Positions 1-6,965 of a stretch of DNA of 11,480 bases are shown in pieces. Made by a program: the position numbers and the translations under genes. The notes below the pieces were generated by a model. That model was not told where the DNA came from, did not search any database, and was given only the letters and a program-made list of their open reading frames with translations. The stretch is from contig PKWD01000436.1 of assembly GCA_003131945.1 (NCBI GenBank), positions 3,161-14,640 of the forward strand, written 5' to 3'. Every line of letters starts with the position of its first letter. Position 1 is the stretch's first letter. This DNA is from Acidimicrobiaceae bacterium. GTDB taxonomy: Bacteria; Actinomycetota; Acidimicrobiia; Acidimicrobiales; UBA8190.

Positions 1-1250
1 CCGCCATCGGCACCATCGAGTCGGACAACGGCACCTCGGTCCTGCCTGGAGTGCACTCAGGCGCCAACGCGGCCGGGGCCGAAGGCCCGATGCAGTTCGA
101 GCCGGCCACCTTCGCCGCCTATGACACCGTCGCCCCCGGAGGCGCCGACCCCGCCTCGCCCTACGATCCGGCCGACGCCGTCTACTCGGCGGCGCGGCTG
201 TTGTGCGCCGACGGCGGGGGCAATCCGGCTCACCTCTACGCGGCGATCTTCGACTACAACCACTCCGACGCCTACGTGGCGCTCGTTCTGGCCTACGCCA
301 ACGAATACGCGCAGATCGGATCGGACGGCACCGCGCCCGGCGTGGTCGAGCGGGGGCTCGGTTCGGTCATCGTGGCCGACGCCGAGACGTACCTGGGCAC
401 TCCCTATGTGTGGGGTGGAGAGAACCCCCGGACCGGCTTCGACTGCTCGGGTCTCGTCCAGTGGGTCTATGCCGAGGCCGGTATCAGCCTTCCCCGGGTG
501 GCCCAGGATCAGTACGACCACGGGCCCCGCCTGCCCGCCGGCGCCACTCTCTACCCCGGTGATCTCGTGTTCTTCGGCTCCGGTCCTTCCGGTGTCGACC
601 ACGTGGGCATCTACGTGGGCAACGGAGAGATGATCGACGCTCCCTACACGGGCGCCGTCGTGCGCTTCGACCGTGTGGCCACCGTCCCCCTCGGCTTCGT
701 CGGAGCCACACGTCCGGAGATACCCGACATGTCGGTGGGGGCGGGCGTCCCCGTGATCGGCGCCACGCCCCCGAACGGCGACGGTTCCGCGTCGGCCGGT
801 GGCGGGCACGAGGGCAGCGGACAAAGACACCCGCCCTCCGGTGGCGGCACCCACCGCCCCGGCGGCACCCACCGCCCCGGCGGCACCGCCACGGGGTCGA
901 CGCATACCGGTCGCCATCATCCGACGACGACCACGACAACGCCGGGTACCACGACCACCGGGCCCGGGCGTCATCATCCGACGACGACAACAACCACGAC
1001 GACCAGTACGACGGCACCGACGGGGCCGACAACGACGACCACCCGACCCGGTCGCCATCATCCGACGACGACAACAACGACGACGTCGACAACGACGGCA
1101 CCGTCGACCACCACAACGACCACGACACCACTGGGCGGTGGGGAGTCGAGCGAGTCCACGACCTCACCCACCACCGCGCCGACGACGAGCCCAACCACGC
1201 CGACGACCACCTCGCCCCGGCCCGGCCGTCACCATCAGAGGGCCGGCTGA
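1..1250 (+). CDS. Secreted peptidoglycan hydrolase: lytic transglycosylase + NlpC/P60 with Thr-rich tail (5' partial)
   Basis: The frame is already open at base 3 and reads AIGTIESDNG straight into the segment after the GTG at 51, so that GTG is internal and the gene starts upstream. Visible in order: the end of a lytic transglycosylase (SLT-like) domain with the probable catalytic Glu at bases 18-20 and the GAEGPMQF motif; an NlpC/P60 domain with catalytic Cys in FDCSGLVQW (444-446) and His in DHVGIYVG (600-602); then about 175 residues of Gly/His/Thr/Pro repeats up to the stop. By family, the first domain cuts glycan strands and the second cuts stem peptides, so the protein should act outside the cell in wall remodelling; the signal peptide would lie off the window. 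The tail is odd because it ends the protein without an LPXTG motif, membrane helix or further domain. It may span or stick to the wall, or carry O-glycans (inference). The domain call is firm; the exact substrate is not. Confidence 0.9.
   Translation, partial: AIGTIESDNGTSVLPGVHSGANAAGAEGPMQFEPATFAAYDTVAPGGADPASPYDPADAVYSAARLLCADGGGNPAHLYAAIFDYNHSDAYVALVLAYANEYAQIGSDGTAPGVVERGLGSVIVADAETYLGTPYVWGGENPRTGFDCSGLVQWVYAEAGISLPRVAQDQYDHGPRLPAGATLYPGDLVFFGSGPSGVDHVGIYVGNGEMIDAPYTGAVVRFDRVATVPLGFVGATRPEIPDMSVGAGVPVIGATPPNGDGSASAGGGHEGSGQRHPPSGGGTHRPGGTHRPGGTATGSTHTGRHHPTTTTTTPGTTTTGPGRHHPTTTTTTTTSTTAPTGPTTTTTRPGRHHPTTTTTTTSTTTAPSTTTTTTTPLGGGESSESTTSPTTAPTTSPTTPTTTSPRPGRHHQRAG
843..878 (+). repeat. 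Two exact 18-bp tandem copies in the hydrolase tail
   Basis: The 18-bp unit ggcggcacccaccgcccc occurs twice back to back, followed by the first nine bases of a third copy. It encodes GGTHRP twice. It lies at the junction between the catalytic part and the Thr-rich tail and could change copy number by slippage without breaking the frame. Confidence 0.85.
909..1072 (+). repeat. GRHHP-(Thr)n coding repeats
   Basis: An exact 23-bp sequence is present at 909-931 and 1050-1072, and a near copy lies at 967-988. Each encodes the GRHHPTTTT module; a degenerate fourth copy (GRHHQ) ends the protein near 1226-1244. The stretches between are ACG/ACC/ACA threonine runs. This is an in-frame, low-complexity repeat array within the hydrolase gene, prone to expansion and contraction. 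Confidence 0.85.
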
Positions 1251-1251
1251 T

Positions 1252-1268
1252 CGGCGGTCGATCCGCCG
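1252..1268 (+). terminator. Possible hairpin terminator after the hydrolase gene
   Basis: Perfect 6-bp arms cggcgg / ccgccg with a 5-nt loop begin two bases after the stop codon. There is no T-run, which is common for actinobacterial terminators but also makes the call weak. The next gene starts only about 35 bases later, so partial read-through is possible. Confidence 0.35.
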
Positions 1269-1302
1269 TCACCAGGGTCATCGGGACAGAGGTCTCTCCT
1301 GA

Positions 1303-2880
1303 TTGTCCCGGGGCCCCGGTGGGTATGACAAAGAGGTGGCGTCCGGTACCCGTTCTCTCGAACGCGAGGTGAAGCTCGCGGCCGACATGGCCTTTCGGCT
1401 CCCCGACCTGCGTGGTGTGGTGGGTAAGACGGTGCGACAGCCGGGTCAGGAGCTACGCACGGCCTACTTCGACACGTCCGATTTCCGCGTGTGGCAACGG
1501 GGCATGAGCTTGCGCCACCGGATGGGGGAGTCGTCGGGCGCCGGTATCTGGACTCTCAAGGTGCCGGCGCCACGCAGCCCGTCCGACGACGACGGACCCA
1601 CACTGGACAGAACCGAGCTCTCCTGGCCCGGAGGCCGGGACGCCGTGCCGGTGCAGGCGACGGATCTCCTACGAGGGATCGTGTGTCGGGGCATCCTCGA
1701 GCAGGTCACGGAGCTGGTGACGTCGCGTCTGCGATTCGTGCTCCACGACGCCGAGGGAAGATCGTGCGCCGAGCTCGATGACGACACGGTGACGGTCGTC
1801 GGTGGCCGACGCCATGGTCTGCGGTTCCGGCAACTGGAGGTGGAGCTGGGCGACGGCGGGGCCGCCATCCTCGATGCCGTGCTGCGTGAACTGCGACGAG
1901 CGGGTGCCCACGTCGGTGATGCACCGAAGTTGGCCAAGGCGCTCGGTCTCCGGACCGGGTCCGGTGGGGGGTCGTCGTCGGACCCCGGCCGCAAAGGGTC
2001 ACTCAGAGATGTCATCGGGGCCAGCATCAACAACGCCTTGGAGCAGCTCCTGGACCACGACTATCTCCTACGGGCCGATCCGCCCCGGCCTCCTGCGCAT
2101 TCGATCCATCAGGCGCGCGTCGCCACCCGGCGTCTGCGGTCGGATCTGAAGACCGTTGGCTCGGTCCTCGACCCGGTGTGGCTGGACCACACACGGAGGG
2201 AGCTCGAGTGGTTGGGCGGCGTCCTCGGGAGCGTGCGCGACGCGGATGTCCTGGCCGGCCATGTGGCCGACGACGGCGAAGGCGTTCCGAGCGACGCCGG
2301 CGGACGGGCGGAGCTTCTCGCCCGGCTCGACGACCAACGCCGACGGGCCATCGCCGACCTGGGGGAGGCGTTGACAGGGGACCGCTATCTCGATCTCCTC
2401 GACCGCCTCCACGCCGGCGCCTCCGCACCGCCGTTGGCCGCTGCGGTCACCGGAGACCGACGGGCTGACCAGCGTGCGCAGGGCGTCCTGGCGGAGCTGG
2501 TGGGGCGTCAATGGGGCGTCCTGCGCCGGCGGGAATCCAAGGCGGGGCGTCATCCGAGTGATCGTGAGCTCCATCGCATCCGGATAGGGGCCAAGCAGCT
2601 CCGCTATGCGGCCGAGATGGCGGCTCCGGTTATGGGCAAGAAGGCACGTCGCACGGCCAGGGCCGCCGAGGCGCTCCAGACTGTCCTCGGTGAACACCAC
2701 GACGCCGTGGCCGCCGAGCAGTGGCTGAGCGCCATCGCCCCCACCACCACACCGGCGGCCTCATACGTGGCCGGACGTCTGGCGGCCGAGCAACACGAAC
2801 GCCAGCGCCGCTTACGGCGCCAGTGGCGGTCGGTGTGGGACGACCTCGATACAAAGAACGTGAGGCGCTGGATGCATTGA
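1303..2880 (+). CDS. CYTH-CHAD domain protein (triphosphate tunnel / polyphosphate-binding)
   Basis: Residues about 18-217 form a CYTH (triphosphate tunnel metalloenzyme) domain: the ExExK metal/phosphate signature is E20-E22-K24 in LEREVKL, with basic and acidic tunnel strands such as FRVWQRGMSLRHR and FRQLEVEL. A Gly/Ser linker (219-226) leads to a helical CHAD domain (about 232-520) with the hallmark HQARVATRRLRS (H269-S280), LGSVRDADVL, and a second basic helix HRIRIGAKQLRY (H424-Y435). CYTH proteins hydrolyse tripolyphosphate or related triphosphates; CHAD domains bind polyphosphate. A role in cytoplasmic polyphosphate metabolism or granule association is therefore likely, but not shown here. 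The TTG at 1303 has AGAGG about 10 nt upstream; a GTG at 1336, just before the CYTH signature, is a credible alternative. The gene lies 52 bp after the hydrolase, same strand. No adjacent ppk or ppx is visible. Confidence 0.9.
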   Translation: MSRGPGGYDKEVASGTRSLEREVKLAADMAFRLPDLRGVVGKTVRQPGQELRTAYFDTSDFRVWQRGMSLRHRMGESSGAGIWTLKVPAPRSPSDDDGPTLDRTELSWPGGRDAVPVQATDLLRGIVCRGILEQVTELVTSRLRFVLHDAEGRSCAELDDDTVTVVGGRRHGLRFRQLEVELGDGGAAILDAVLRELRRAGAHVGDAPKLAKALGLRTGSGGGSSSDPGRKGSLRDVIGASINNALEQLLDHDYLLRADPPRPPAHSIHQARVATRRLRSDLKTVGSVLDPVWLDHTRRELEWLGGVLGSVRDADVLAGHVADDGEGVPSDAGGRAELLARLDDQRRRAIADLGEALTGDRYLDLLDRLHAGASAPPLAAAVTGDRRADQRAQGVLAELVGRQWGVLRRRESKAGRHPSDRELHRIRIGAKQLRYAAEMAAPVMGKKARRTARAAEALQTVLGEHHDAVAAEQWLSAIAPTTTPAASYVAGRLAAEQHERQRRLRRQWRSVWDDLDTKNVRRWMH

Positions 2881-2928
2881 CACCGACGGCGCCGTGACAC
2901 CGACGGTGCCGTGACACCGGCGGTGGCG
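2878..2928 (+). repeat. Three 17-bp tandem repeats on the CYTH-CHAD stop codon
   Basis: Copies at 2878-2894, 2895-2911 and 2912-2928 follow tgacaccgacggcgccg; the second differs at one position and the third at a few. The TGA stop codon is the first three bases of copy 1, so the array begins inside the gene's end. It does not form an obvious terminator. Function unknown. Confidence 0.85.
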
Positions 2929-2985
2929 TGAGGACTTCTTCCACCGTGGTGAGGAACGCACGAGCTGAGGTCGTCGGTCGCCTCG

Positions 2986-3013
2986 TAGGCTCGGGCCGAT
3001 CCAGAGCCGGAGG
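2986..3013 (+). promoter_or_regulatory. Candidate -10 box and ribosome binding site for the dimethylformamidase-like gene
   Basis: TAGGCT at 2986-2991 fits the actinobacterial TANNNT -10 pattern. GGAGG at 3009-3013 lies 6 nt before the GTG at 3020, which fixes that start. I see no convincing -35 element, so the promoter half is weak while the ribosome binding site is good. Confidence 0.35.
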
Positions 3014-3019
3014 ACGCAC

Positions 3020-4510
3020 GTGAGCGTTTCATTCCATGCCGGACCCGTGGCCGGCTATGCGTGGCCCCAGTCGGTGGAGCCGGGGAAGAGCTTCGCCCTG
3101 CATCTCACCAGCGAGACGGGCCCCGTCGACGTCGAGATCGCCCGGATCGGGGCGCAACGGGTGGTGGTGTGGGAGCAGCGCGGCCTCGAGGTCGGCCACC
3201 ATCGGTATCCGGCGTCGGTCACGAGCGACGGATGCGACTGGCCGGCGGCGGTGACGGTGCCGGTGGGGGAGTGGGCCACGGGCTACTACGAGATCGCCTT
3301 GTCCGAGTCGGGCGGAGGCGCCGGCAGTGCCGCGTTCGTGGTAGTGCGGGCCGCCGCCGGTGCGCGGCGCCGGATCCTGATGGCCCTCGGTACCAACACC
3401 TGGAATGCCTACAACGACGTCCACAACGGGCGGAATCTCTACACCGGCGCCGTCGAGGTGTCCTTCGCCCGACCGGCCGCTCCCGGATACCTACGGAAGC
3501 CCTCAGGCCTCGGACGCCGGGTCACGGCCGTCCACACCCCTGATCCACAGCGGGCCGCCCATCGGGGCTACAAGACGGTCAACGGGTTGTCGGACTGGTG
3601 CGGGTCGGCGGGATGGCCCAACTGGGAGCACCCCTTCGTCGTGTGGGCCGAGAACGAGGGCTACGAGTTCGACTACGCCGTCAACGCCGACCTCGAGGAT
3701 CCGGATGCTCTGGCCGGTTACGCGCTGTTGCTGTCGATCGGGCATGACGAGTACTGGTCGATGCCCATGCGCGACACGGTGGAGGCGTTCATCGGTGGCG
3801 GAGGAAACGTGGCCTTCCTATCGGGCAACACGGCCTTCTGGCAGGTGCGGCTGGAGGACGGCGGAAAGAAGATGGTTGGGTACAAGGGACGGTTCGAGAA
3901 GGACCCGCTCTTCGGCACCGACCGCCGGCACGAAGTGACCACGATGTGGTCGGATCCGATCCTCGAGCGTCCGGAGAACGCCATGACCGGCGTCACCTTC
4001 ACCCGGGGCGGCTACCACCACATCGGCCTGAAGGCCAAGGAAGGCGCCGGTGGCTACACGGTGCACCGTCCCGACCATTGGCTCTTCGCCGGGACCGGGC
4101 TCGAGTACGGCGACGTACTCGGGGCGAAGTCGACCATCGTCGGCTACGAGTGCGACGGGTGCGACTTCACCTACCGCAACGGCCTGCCCTATCCGACGGG
4201 ATCCGACGGTACCCCCGAGAGCTTCGTGATCCTGGCCACGGCGCCGGCGGCACCGTTCGATCGCCGGACGTCGGTCCGTCCCGTGGCCGACCACATCCTG
4301 TCGGAGTTGGAGTACGTGGCCTGGCGCCTTCTCGGCAGCAGCGACATCGAGGCGTGTGAGCGGTTGGCCTACGGCCACGCCGTGCTCGGGACCTACACGC
4401 GGGGAGGGACGGTGGTCACGAGCGGTTGTACCGACTGGGTGCACGGCCTCGACGGGGCTTCGCCGGCCGTCGAGCAGATCACCCGCACCATCCTCGACCG
4501 CCTGGGGTAA
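3020..4510 (+). CDS. N,N-dimethylformamidase large-subunit-like protein
   Basis: The protein resembles the C-terminal catalytic part of the N,N-dimethylformamidase large (beta) subunit family. Recognisable segments are LMALGTNTWNAYNDVHNGRN (120-139), then NLY, SIGHDEYWS (239-247), LSGNTAFWQVR (267-277) and a Gly/His-rich TRGGYHHIGL segment. Residues 1-110 look like a beta-sandwich, ending in AAFVVVRA. The characterised enzyme hydrolyses dimethylformamide to dimethylamine and formate using a mononuclear iron held by two Tyr and one Glu; Y131, Y141, E244 and Y245 are candidates here, but I cannot assign them without alignment. At 496 residues it is shorter than the characterised large subunit (about 760), has no small subunit beside it, and has no signal peptide. 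The substrate may therefore differ: another amide, or an intermediate of a pathway shared with the downstream aminotransferase (inference). Family call good, reaction uncertain. Confidence 0.75.
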   Translation: MSVSFHAGPVAGYAWPQSVEPGKSFALHLTSETGPVDVEIARIGAQRVVVWEQRGLEVGHHRYPASVTSDGCDWPAAVTVPVGEWATGYYEIALSESGGGAGSAAFVVVRAAAGARRRILMALGTNTWNAYNDVHNGRNLYTGAVEVSFARPAAPGYLRKPSGLGRRVTAVHTPDPQRAAHRGYKTVNGLSDWCGSAGWPNWEHPFVVWAENEGYEFDYAVNADLEDPDALAGYALLLSIGHDEYWSMPMRDTVEAFIGGGGNVAFLSGNTAFWQVRLEDGGKKMVGYKGRFEKDPLFGTDRRHEVTTMWSDPILERPENAMTGVTFTRGGYHHIGLKAKEGAGGYTVHRPDHWLFAGTGLEYGDVLGAKSTIVGYECDGCDFTYRNGLPYPTGSDGTPESFVILATAPAAPFDRRTSVRPVADHILSELEYVAWRLLGSSDIEACERLAYGHAVLGTYTRGGTVVTSGCTDWVHGLDGASPAVEQITRTILDRLG

Positions 4511-4566
4511 GGACTCGAACGCCTGGCCTCGCAACACCGACTCCGGCGGTGGCGATCGGCAGCATC

Positions 4567-4572
4567 TAACGT
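4567..4572 (+). promoter_or_regulatory. Possible -10 box for a leaderless transcript
   Basis: TAACGT matches TANNNT and ends 7 bases before the GTG at 4580, where no Shine-Dalgarno sequence is visible. That spacing is what a leaderless actinobacterial mRNA starting at the GTG would need. No clear -35 is seen; translation on read-through mRNA from the upstream gene is the alternative. Confidence 0.35.
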
Positions 4573-4579
4573 TGCTCAC

Positions 4580-4816
4580 GTGGCACAGGGGTGGAGGCGT
4601 CTGAACGGGTGGGCTGACGCCCATGGCGGAGCCGGGGCCGTGATGGCCGGAACGGCCTTTGCGATCGGGTCGCTCCTGGCTCACGGCGCCTACGCATCGG
4701 GGGTGACCAGAATCGTCGCTTTCCTGATGAGCGGGACCACCTTTGGCCTCGTGACCTTTCTCTTCGCTCATCATCGGCGGCGCCGTTCTCTCGGTCGCGG
4801 TGGACTTCTGTCGTGA
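4580..4816 (+). CDS. Small two-helix membrane protein, unknown function
   Basis: A 78-residue protein with two predicted membrane helices, about residues 19-40 (VMAGTAFAIGSLLAHGAYAS) and 43-63 (TRIVAFLMSGTTFGLVTFLF), and a short, very basic C-terminal tail (HHRRRRSLGRG) that should stay cytoplasmic. I do not recognise the family. Its stop overlaps the start of the aminotransferase gene in GTGA (4813-4816), so translation of the two is probably coupled, which also supports that it is a real gene. It sits 69 bp after the dimethylformamidase-like gene in the same frame, with no stop codon between that gene's TAA and this GTG. No ribosome binding site is evident. It might anchor or assist a neighbouring enzyme at the membrane, but nothing in the sequence shows that. 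Confidence 0.7.
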   Translation: MAQGWRRLNGWADAHGGAGAVMAGTAFAIGSLLAHGAYASGVTRIVAFLMSGTTFGLVTFLFAHHRRRRSLGRGGLLS

Positions 4817-6051
4817 GTCACGTCGTCGAAGACCGGCTGACCACGGACGCCGGATTACGGGCGCGGGCCAAGAAGGTCATCCCCGGAGGTCTCTACGGTC
4901 ACCAGAACGTCGCCTCGCTCCCGCGGGGCTACCCGCAATTCATGAGCCGGGGGCTCGGATCGCACGTGTGGGACGTGGACGGCAACGAGTACATCGATCT
5001 GATGTGTAGCTACGGACCTGTCCTTCTCGGACACCGTCATGCCCGCGTCGACGAGGCGGCGGCGCGCCAGGCGGCCGAAGGAGATTGTCAGAACGGCCCG
5101 TCACCGCGGATCGTCGAGCTGGCCGAAGCCATGACGGCCACGGTCGAGCATGCCGACTGGGCCATCTTCTCCAAGAACGGCACCGATGCCACCACCCAGT
5201 GCGTCACCATCGCCCGGGCCGCCACCGGGAAGCGGAAGATCCTCGTGGCCGCCGGCGCCTATCACGGCGCCGCTCCGTGGTGCACCCCGGGACCGAGGGG
5301 GGTGGTGGCCGAGGACCGTGCCCATCTGATCGAGTTCCGCTTCAACGACCTCGCCTCGGTGGAGGCGGCCATGAGCGGGGCGGGCGACGACGTGGCCGGC
5401 ATCGTGGTGAGCCCGATCCGCCATGACATGGGCATCGACCTCGAGCTGCCGGACCCGGCCTTCGCCGCCGGTCTGCGGGGCCTGTGCGATCGGGCCGGGG
5501 CGGCGCTCATCCTGGACGATGTCCGGTGCGGGCTGCGGCTCCACCACGGCAGCAGCTGGGAGCCGCTCGGGGTGGCGCCGGACCTGAGCGCATGGAGCAA
5601 GGCCATCGCCAACGGCTACGCCTTGGGGGCCGTTCTCGGCCGGGAGTCACTGGCTGACGCCGCCCGGTCCATCTACACGACGGGCTCGTTCTGGTTCGCC
5701 GCCGTGTCCATGGCGGCATCGCTGGCCACGTTGGAGGTCCTGGCCGCTGAGGACACGGTGGCCCGGACGATCGAGACGGGGACGATGTTGCGCCGAGGCC
5801 TGGCCGAGCAGGCGTCGGTACGGGGGATCGAGGTCTGTCTCTCGGGCCCGGTGCAGATGCCGTTCATGAGCTTCGCCGGAGACGACGATTTCTCCCGGGC
5901 GAACGTCTTCGCCCGTAGTGCGATCCTCGGAGGGGTCTACCTGCACCCGCGGCACAACTGGTTCGTCTCCGGTGCCATGGACGAGGCCGATGTCGAGCAG
6001 GTTCTCGGGGTCACCGACAACGCCTTCGACGAGGTGGCCCGGGCTGGCTGA
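4813..6051 (+). CDS. Class III PLP-dependent aminotransferase (glutamate-1-semialdehyde aminomutase-like)
   Basis: Full-length fold type I enzyme of aminotransferase class III (412 residues, usual 400-450). Motifs: HVWDVDGNEYIDL (51-63), phosphate-binding KNGTDAT (121-127), YHG (150-152), the PLP-ring Asp in LILDDVRCG (D235), and the Schiff-base lysine K263 in LSAWSKAIANGYALG. The order and spacing resemble HemL, the glutamate-1-semialdehyde aminomutase, but the usual DEVMTGFR is DDVRCGLR and the Gly-rich loop after the lysine differs. I therefore expect an aminotransferase or aminomutase on another substrate (possibly a sugar or amino-ketone) rather than the tetrapyrrole enzyme. The start GTG overlaps the preceding stop by 4 bp, giving probable translational coupling. 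No separate ribosome binding site is convincing. It converges with the transglutaminase gene, leaving 17 bp between them. Confidence 0.88.
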   Translation: MSHVVEDRLTTDAGLRARAKKVIPGGLYGHQNVASLPRGYPQFMSRGLGSHVWDVDGNEYIDLMCSYGPVLLGHRHARVDEAAARQAAEGDCQNGPSPRIVELAEAMTATVEHADWAIFSKNGTDATTQCVTIARAATGKRKILVAAGAYHGAAPWCTPGPRGVVAEDRAHLIEFRFNDLASVEAAMSGAGDDVAGIVVSPIRHDMGIDLELPDPAFAAGLRGLCDRAGAALILDDVRCGLRLHHGSSWEPLGVAPDLSAWSKAIANGYALGAVLGRESLADAARSIYTTGSFWFAAVSMAASLATLEVLAAEDTVARTIETGTMLRRGLAEQASVRGIEVCLSGPVQMPFMSFAGDDDFSRANVFARSAILGGVYLHPRHNWFVSGAMDEADVEQVLGVTDNAFDEVARAG

Positions 6052-6068
6052 CGGACTCGGTCGGTGGG

Positions 6069-6936
6069 TCAGGCGAGCTCGACGATCCGGGAGAAGTCGT
6101 CTCTGGGCAGAGAGGCCCCGACCGTGGCCGACACCGCCATGTTCGAGGTCGGCGCTGCCGGTGATCGTCGCCGCGAAGGCCGCATCGGCGGCGTCGCGCC
6201 CGGTCACGATGCGGACGAGAGATTGTCGAGGGGCGAGGCCGGTGGAGTCGTAGACGTACCAGCGCCCGTTCTCGAACGCCTCGAAGAGGGCGTGGAAGTC
6301 CATGGGGGAGAGCCCGGGGGCGTAGACGGCCGTGAACCGCGCCGGCACGCCGGTGGCCCGGCACAGGGCGATGCCGAGATGGGCGAAGTCGCGGCAGGTG
6401 CCCATACCGGTGAGGAGGGTGTCCTCGGCGGAGTCATGGACACTGCTCGACCCGGGCACGTAGCCGATGCGTTGCCGGATCCAGTTCGTGATGGCGGCCA
6501 CCCGCGCCACGACGTTCGGCCCGGTCCCGAACTGGGCGACGGCAAAACCGATCAGGTGGTCGCTCGGGCAATAGCGGCTCGGTCGCAGGTAGACCTGGCG
6601 CTCGTAGTCGGCTGCGTGGCCTGTGGTGCCGGGGTCATTGTTGGCCACGCCGGCTTGGAGCCGGGCCCGGTAGGCCACGGTGAGACGTCCGGGAAGGCAC
6701 CCGAGGATGTGCATTCTGGCTCCGTCGGGGGTACGAACCTCGGTGAGCGACGAGGTCGGCAGCCCGTCGGTCAACGCCTCGAAGGATTCTTCGACGAGCG
6801 ACCCGGCCGAGACCGACGGCGCCACCTGGAGGACGACCTCTGAGGGCTGGTCCACCATGAAAGCCAAGTCACAGACCACGCTGCGGATCGTCTCCTGCGT
6901 CTCATCATCAGATGCAGAGGTGGCGAGGTGGCTCAT
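6069..6936 (-). CDS. Transglutaminase-like cysteine protease, C-terminus frameshifted
   Basis: The ATG at 6936 opens a bacterial transglutaminase-like protein: an N-terminal beta-rich domain (1-90, including VVLQVAPS), YLRPSRYCPSD (116-125), and the core with the catalytic triad C181 (GTCRDFAH), H215 (MDFHALFEA) and D230 (YVYDSTG). All three are present. After residue 264 (SADLE) the frame degenerates into Arg/Pro-rich sequence that would run 400 bp antisense through the aminotransferase gene to 5647. In another frame, bases 6140-6069 read MAVSATVGASLPRDD, then FSRIVELA and a stop, which is how this family normally ends, with G or C at nearly every third position. One extra base (or two missing) near 6141 explains this. 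Family members are thought to be peptidases or amidases; the substrate is unknown. The gene follows merR by about 30 bp on the same strand. Whether the break is real or a read error cannot be told here. Confidence 0.85.
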
Positions 6937-6965
6937 TCAAGAGGTTCCCACGGATCGAAGAGACC

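Noticed and set aside
57..1281. Long minus-strand frames opposite the hydrolase
   Set aside because: Arg/Ser/Gly-rich complement of the Thr repeats; the plus-strand catalytic motifs are decisive.
4535..4551. Hairpin caccg / cggtg as a terminator after the dimethylformamidase-like gene
   Set aside because: The stem is only 5 bp with a 7-nt loop and no T-run, and the next genes seem to belong to the same unit.
3818..4774. 318-codon minus-strand frame
   Set aside because: Antisense to the dimethylformamidase-like gene and the small membrane gene, with no motif or ribosome binding site.
5647..6068. C-terminal extension of the transglutaminase frame
   Set aside because: The residues are Arg/Pro/His-rich and antisense to the aminotransferase; the family-like end lies in another frame and stops at 6069.
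6130..6150. Programmed ribosomal frameshift in the transglutaminase gene
   Set aside because: There is no slippery run, no obvious downstream structure, and the alternative product would be an unfolded antisense-coded tail; a mutation or sequence error is simpler.
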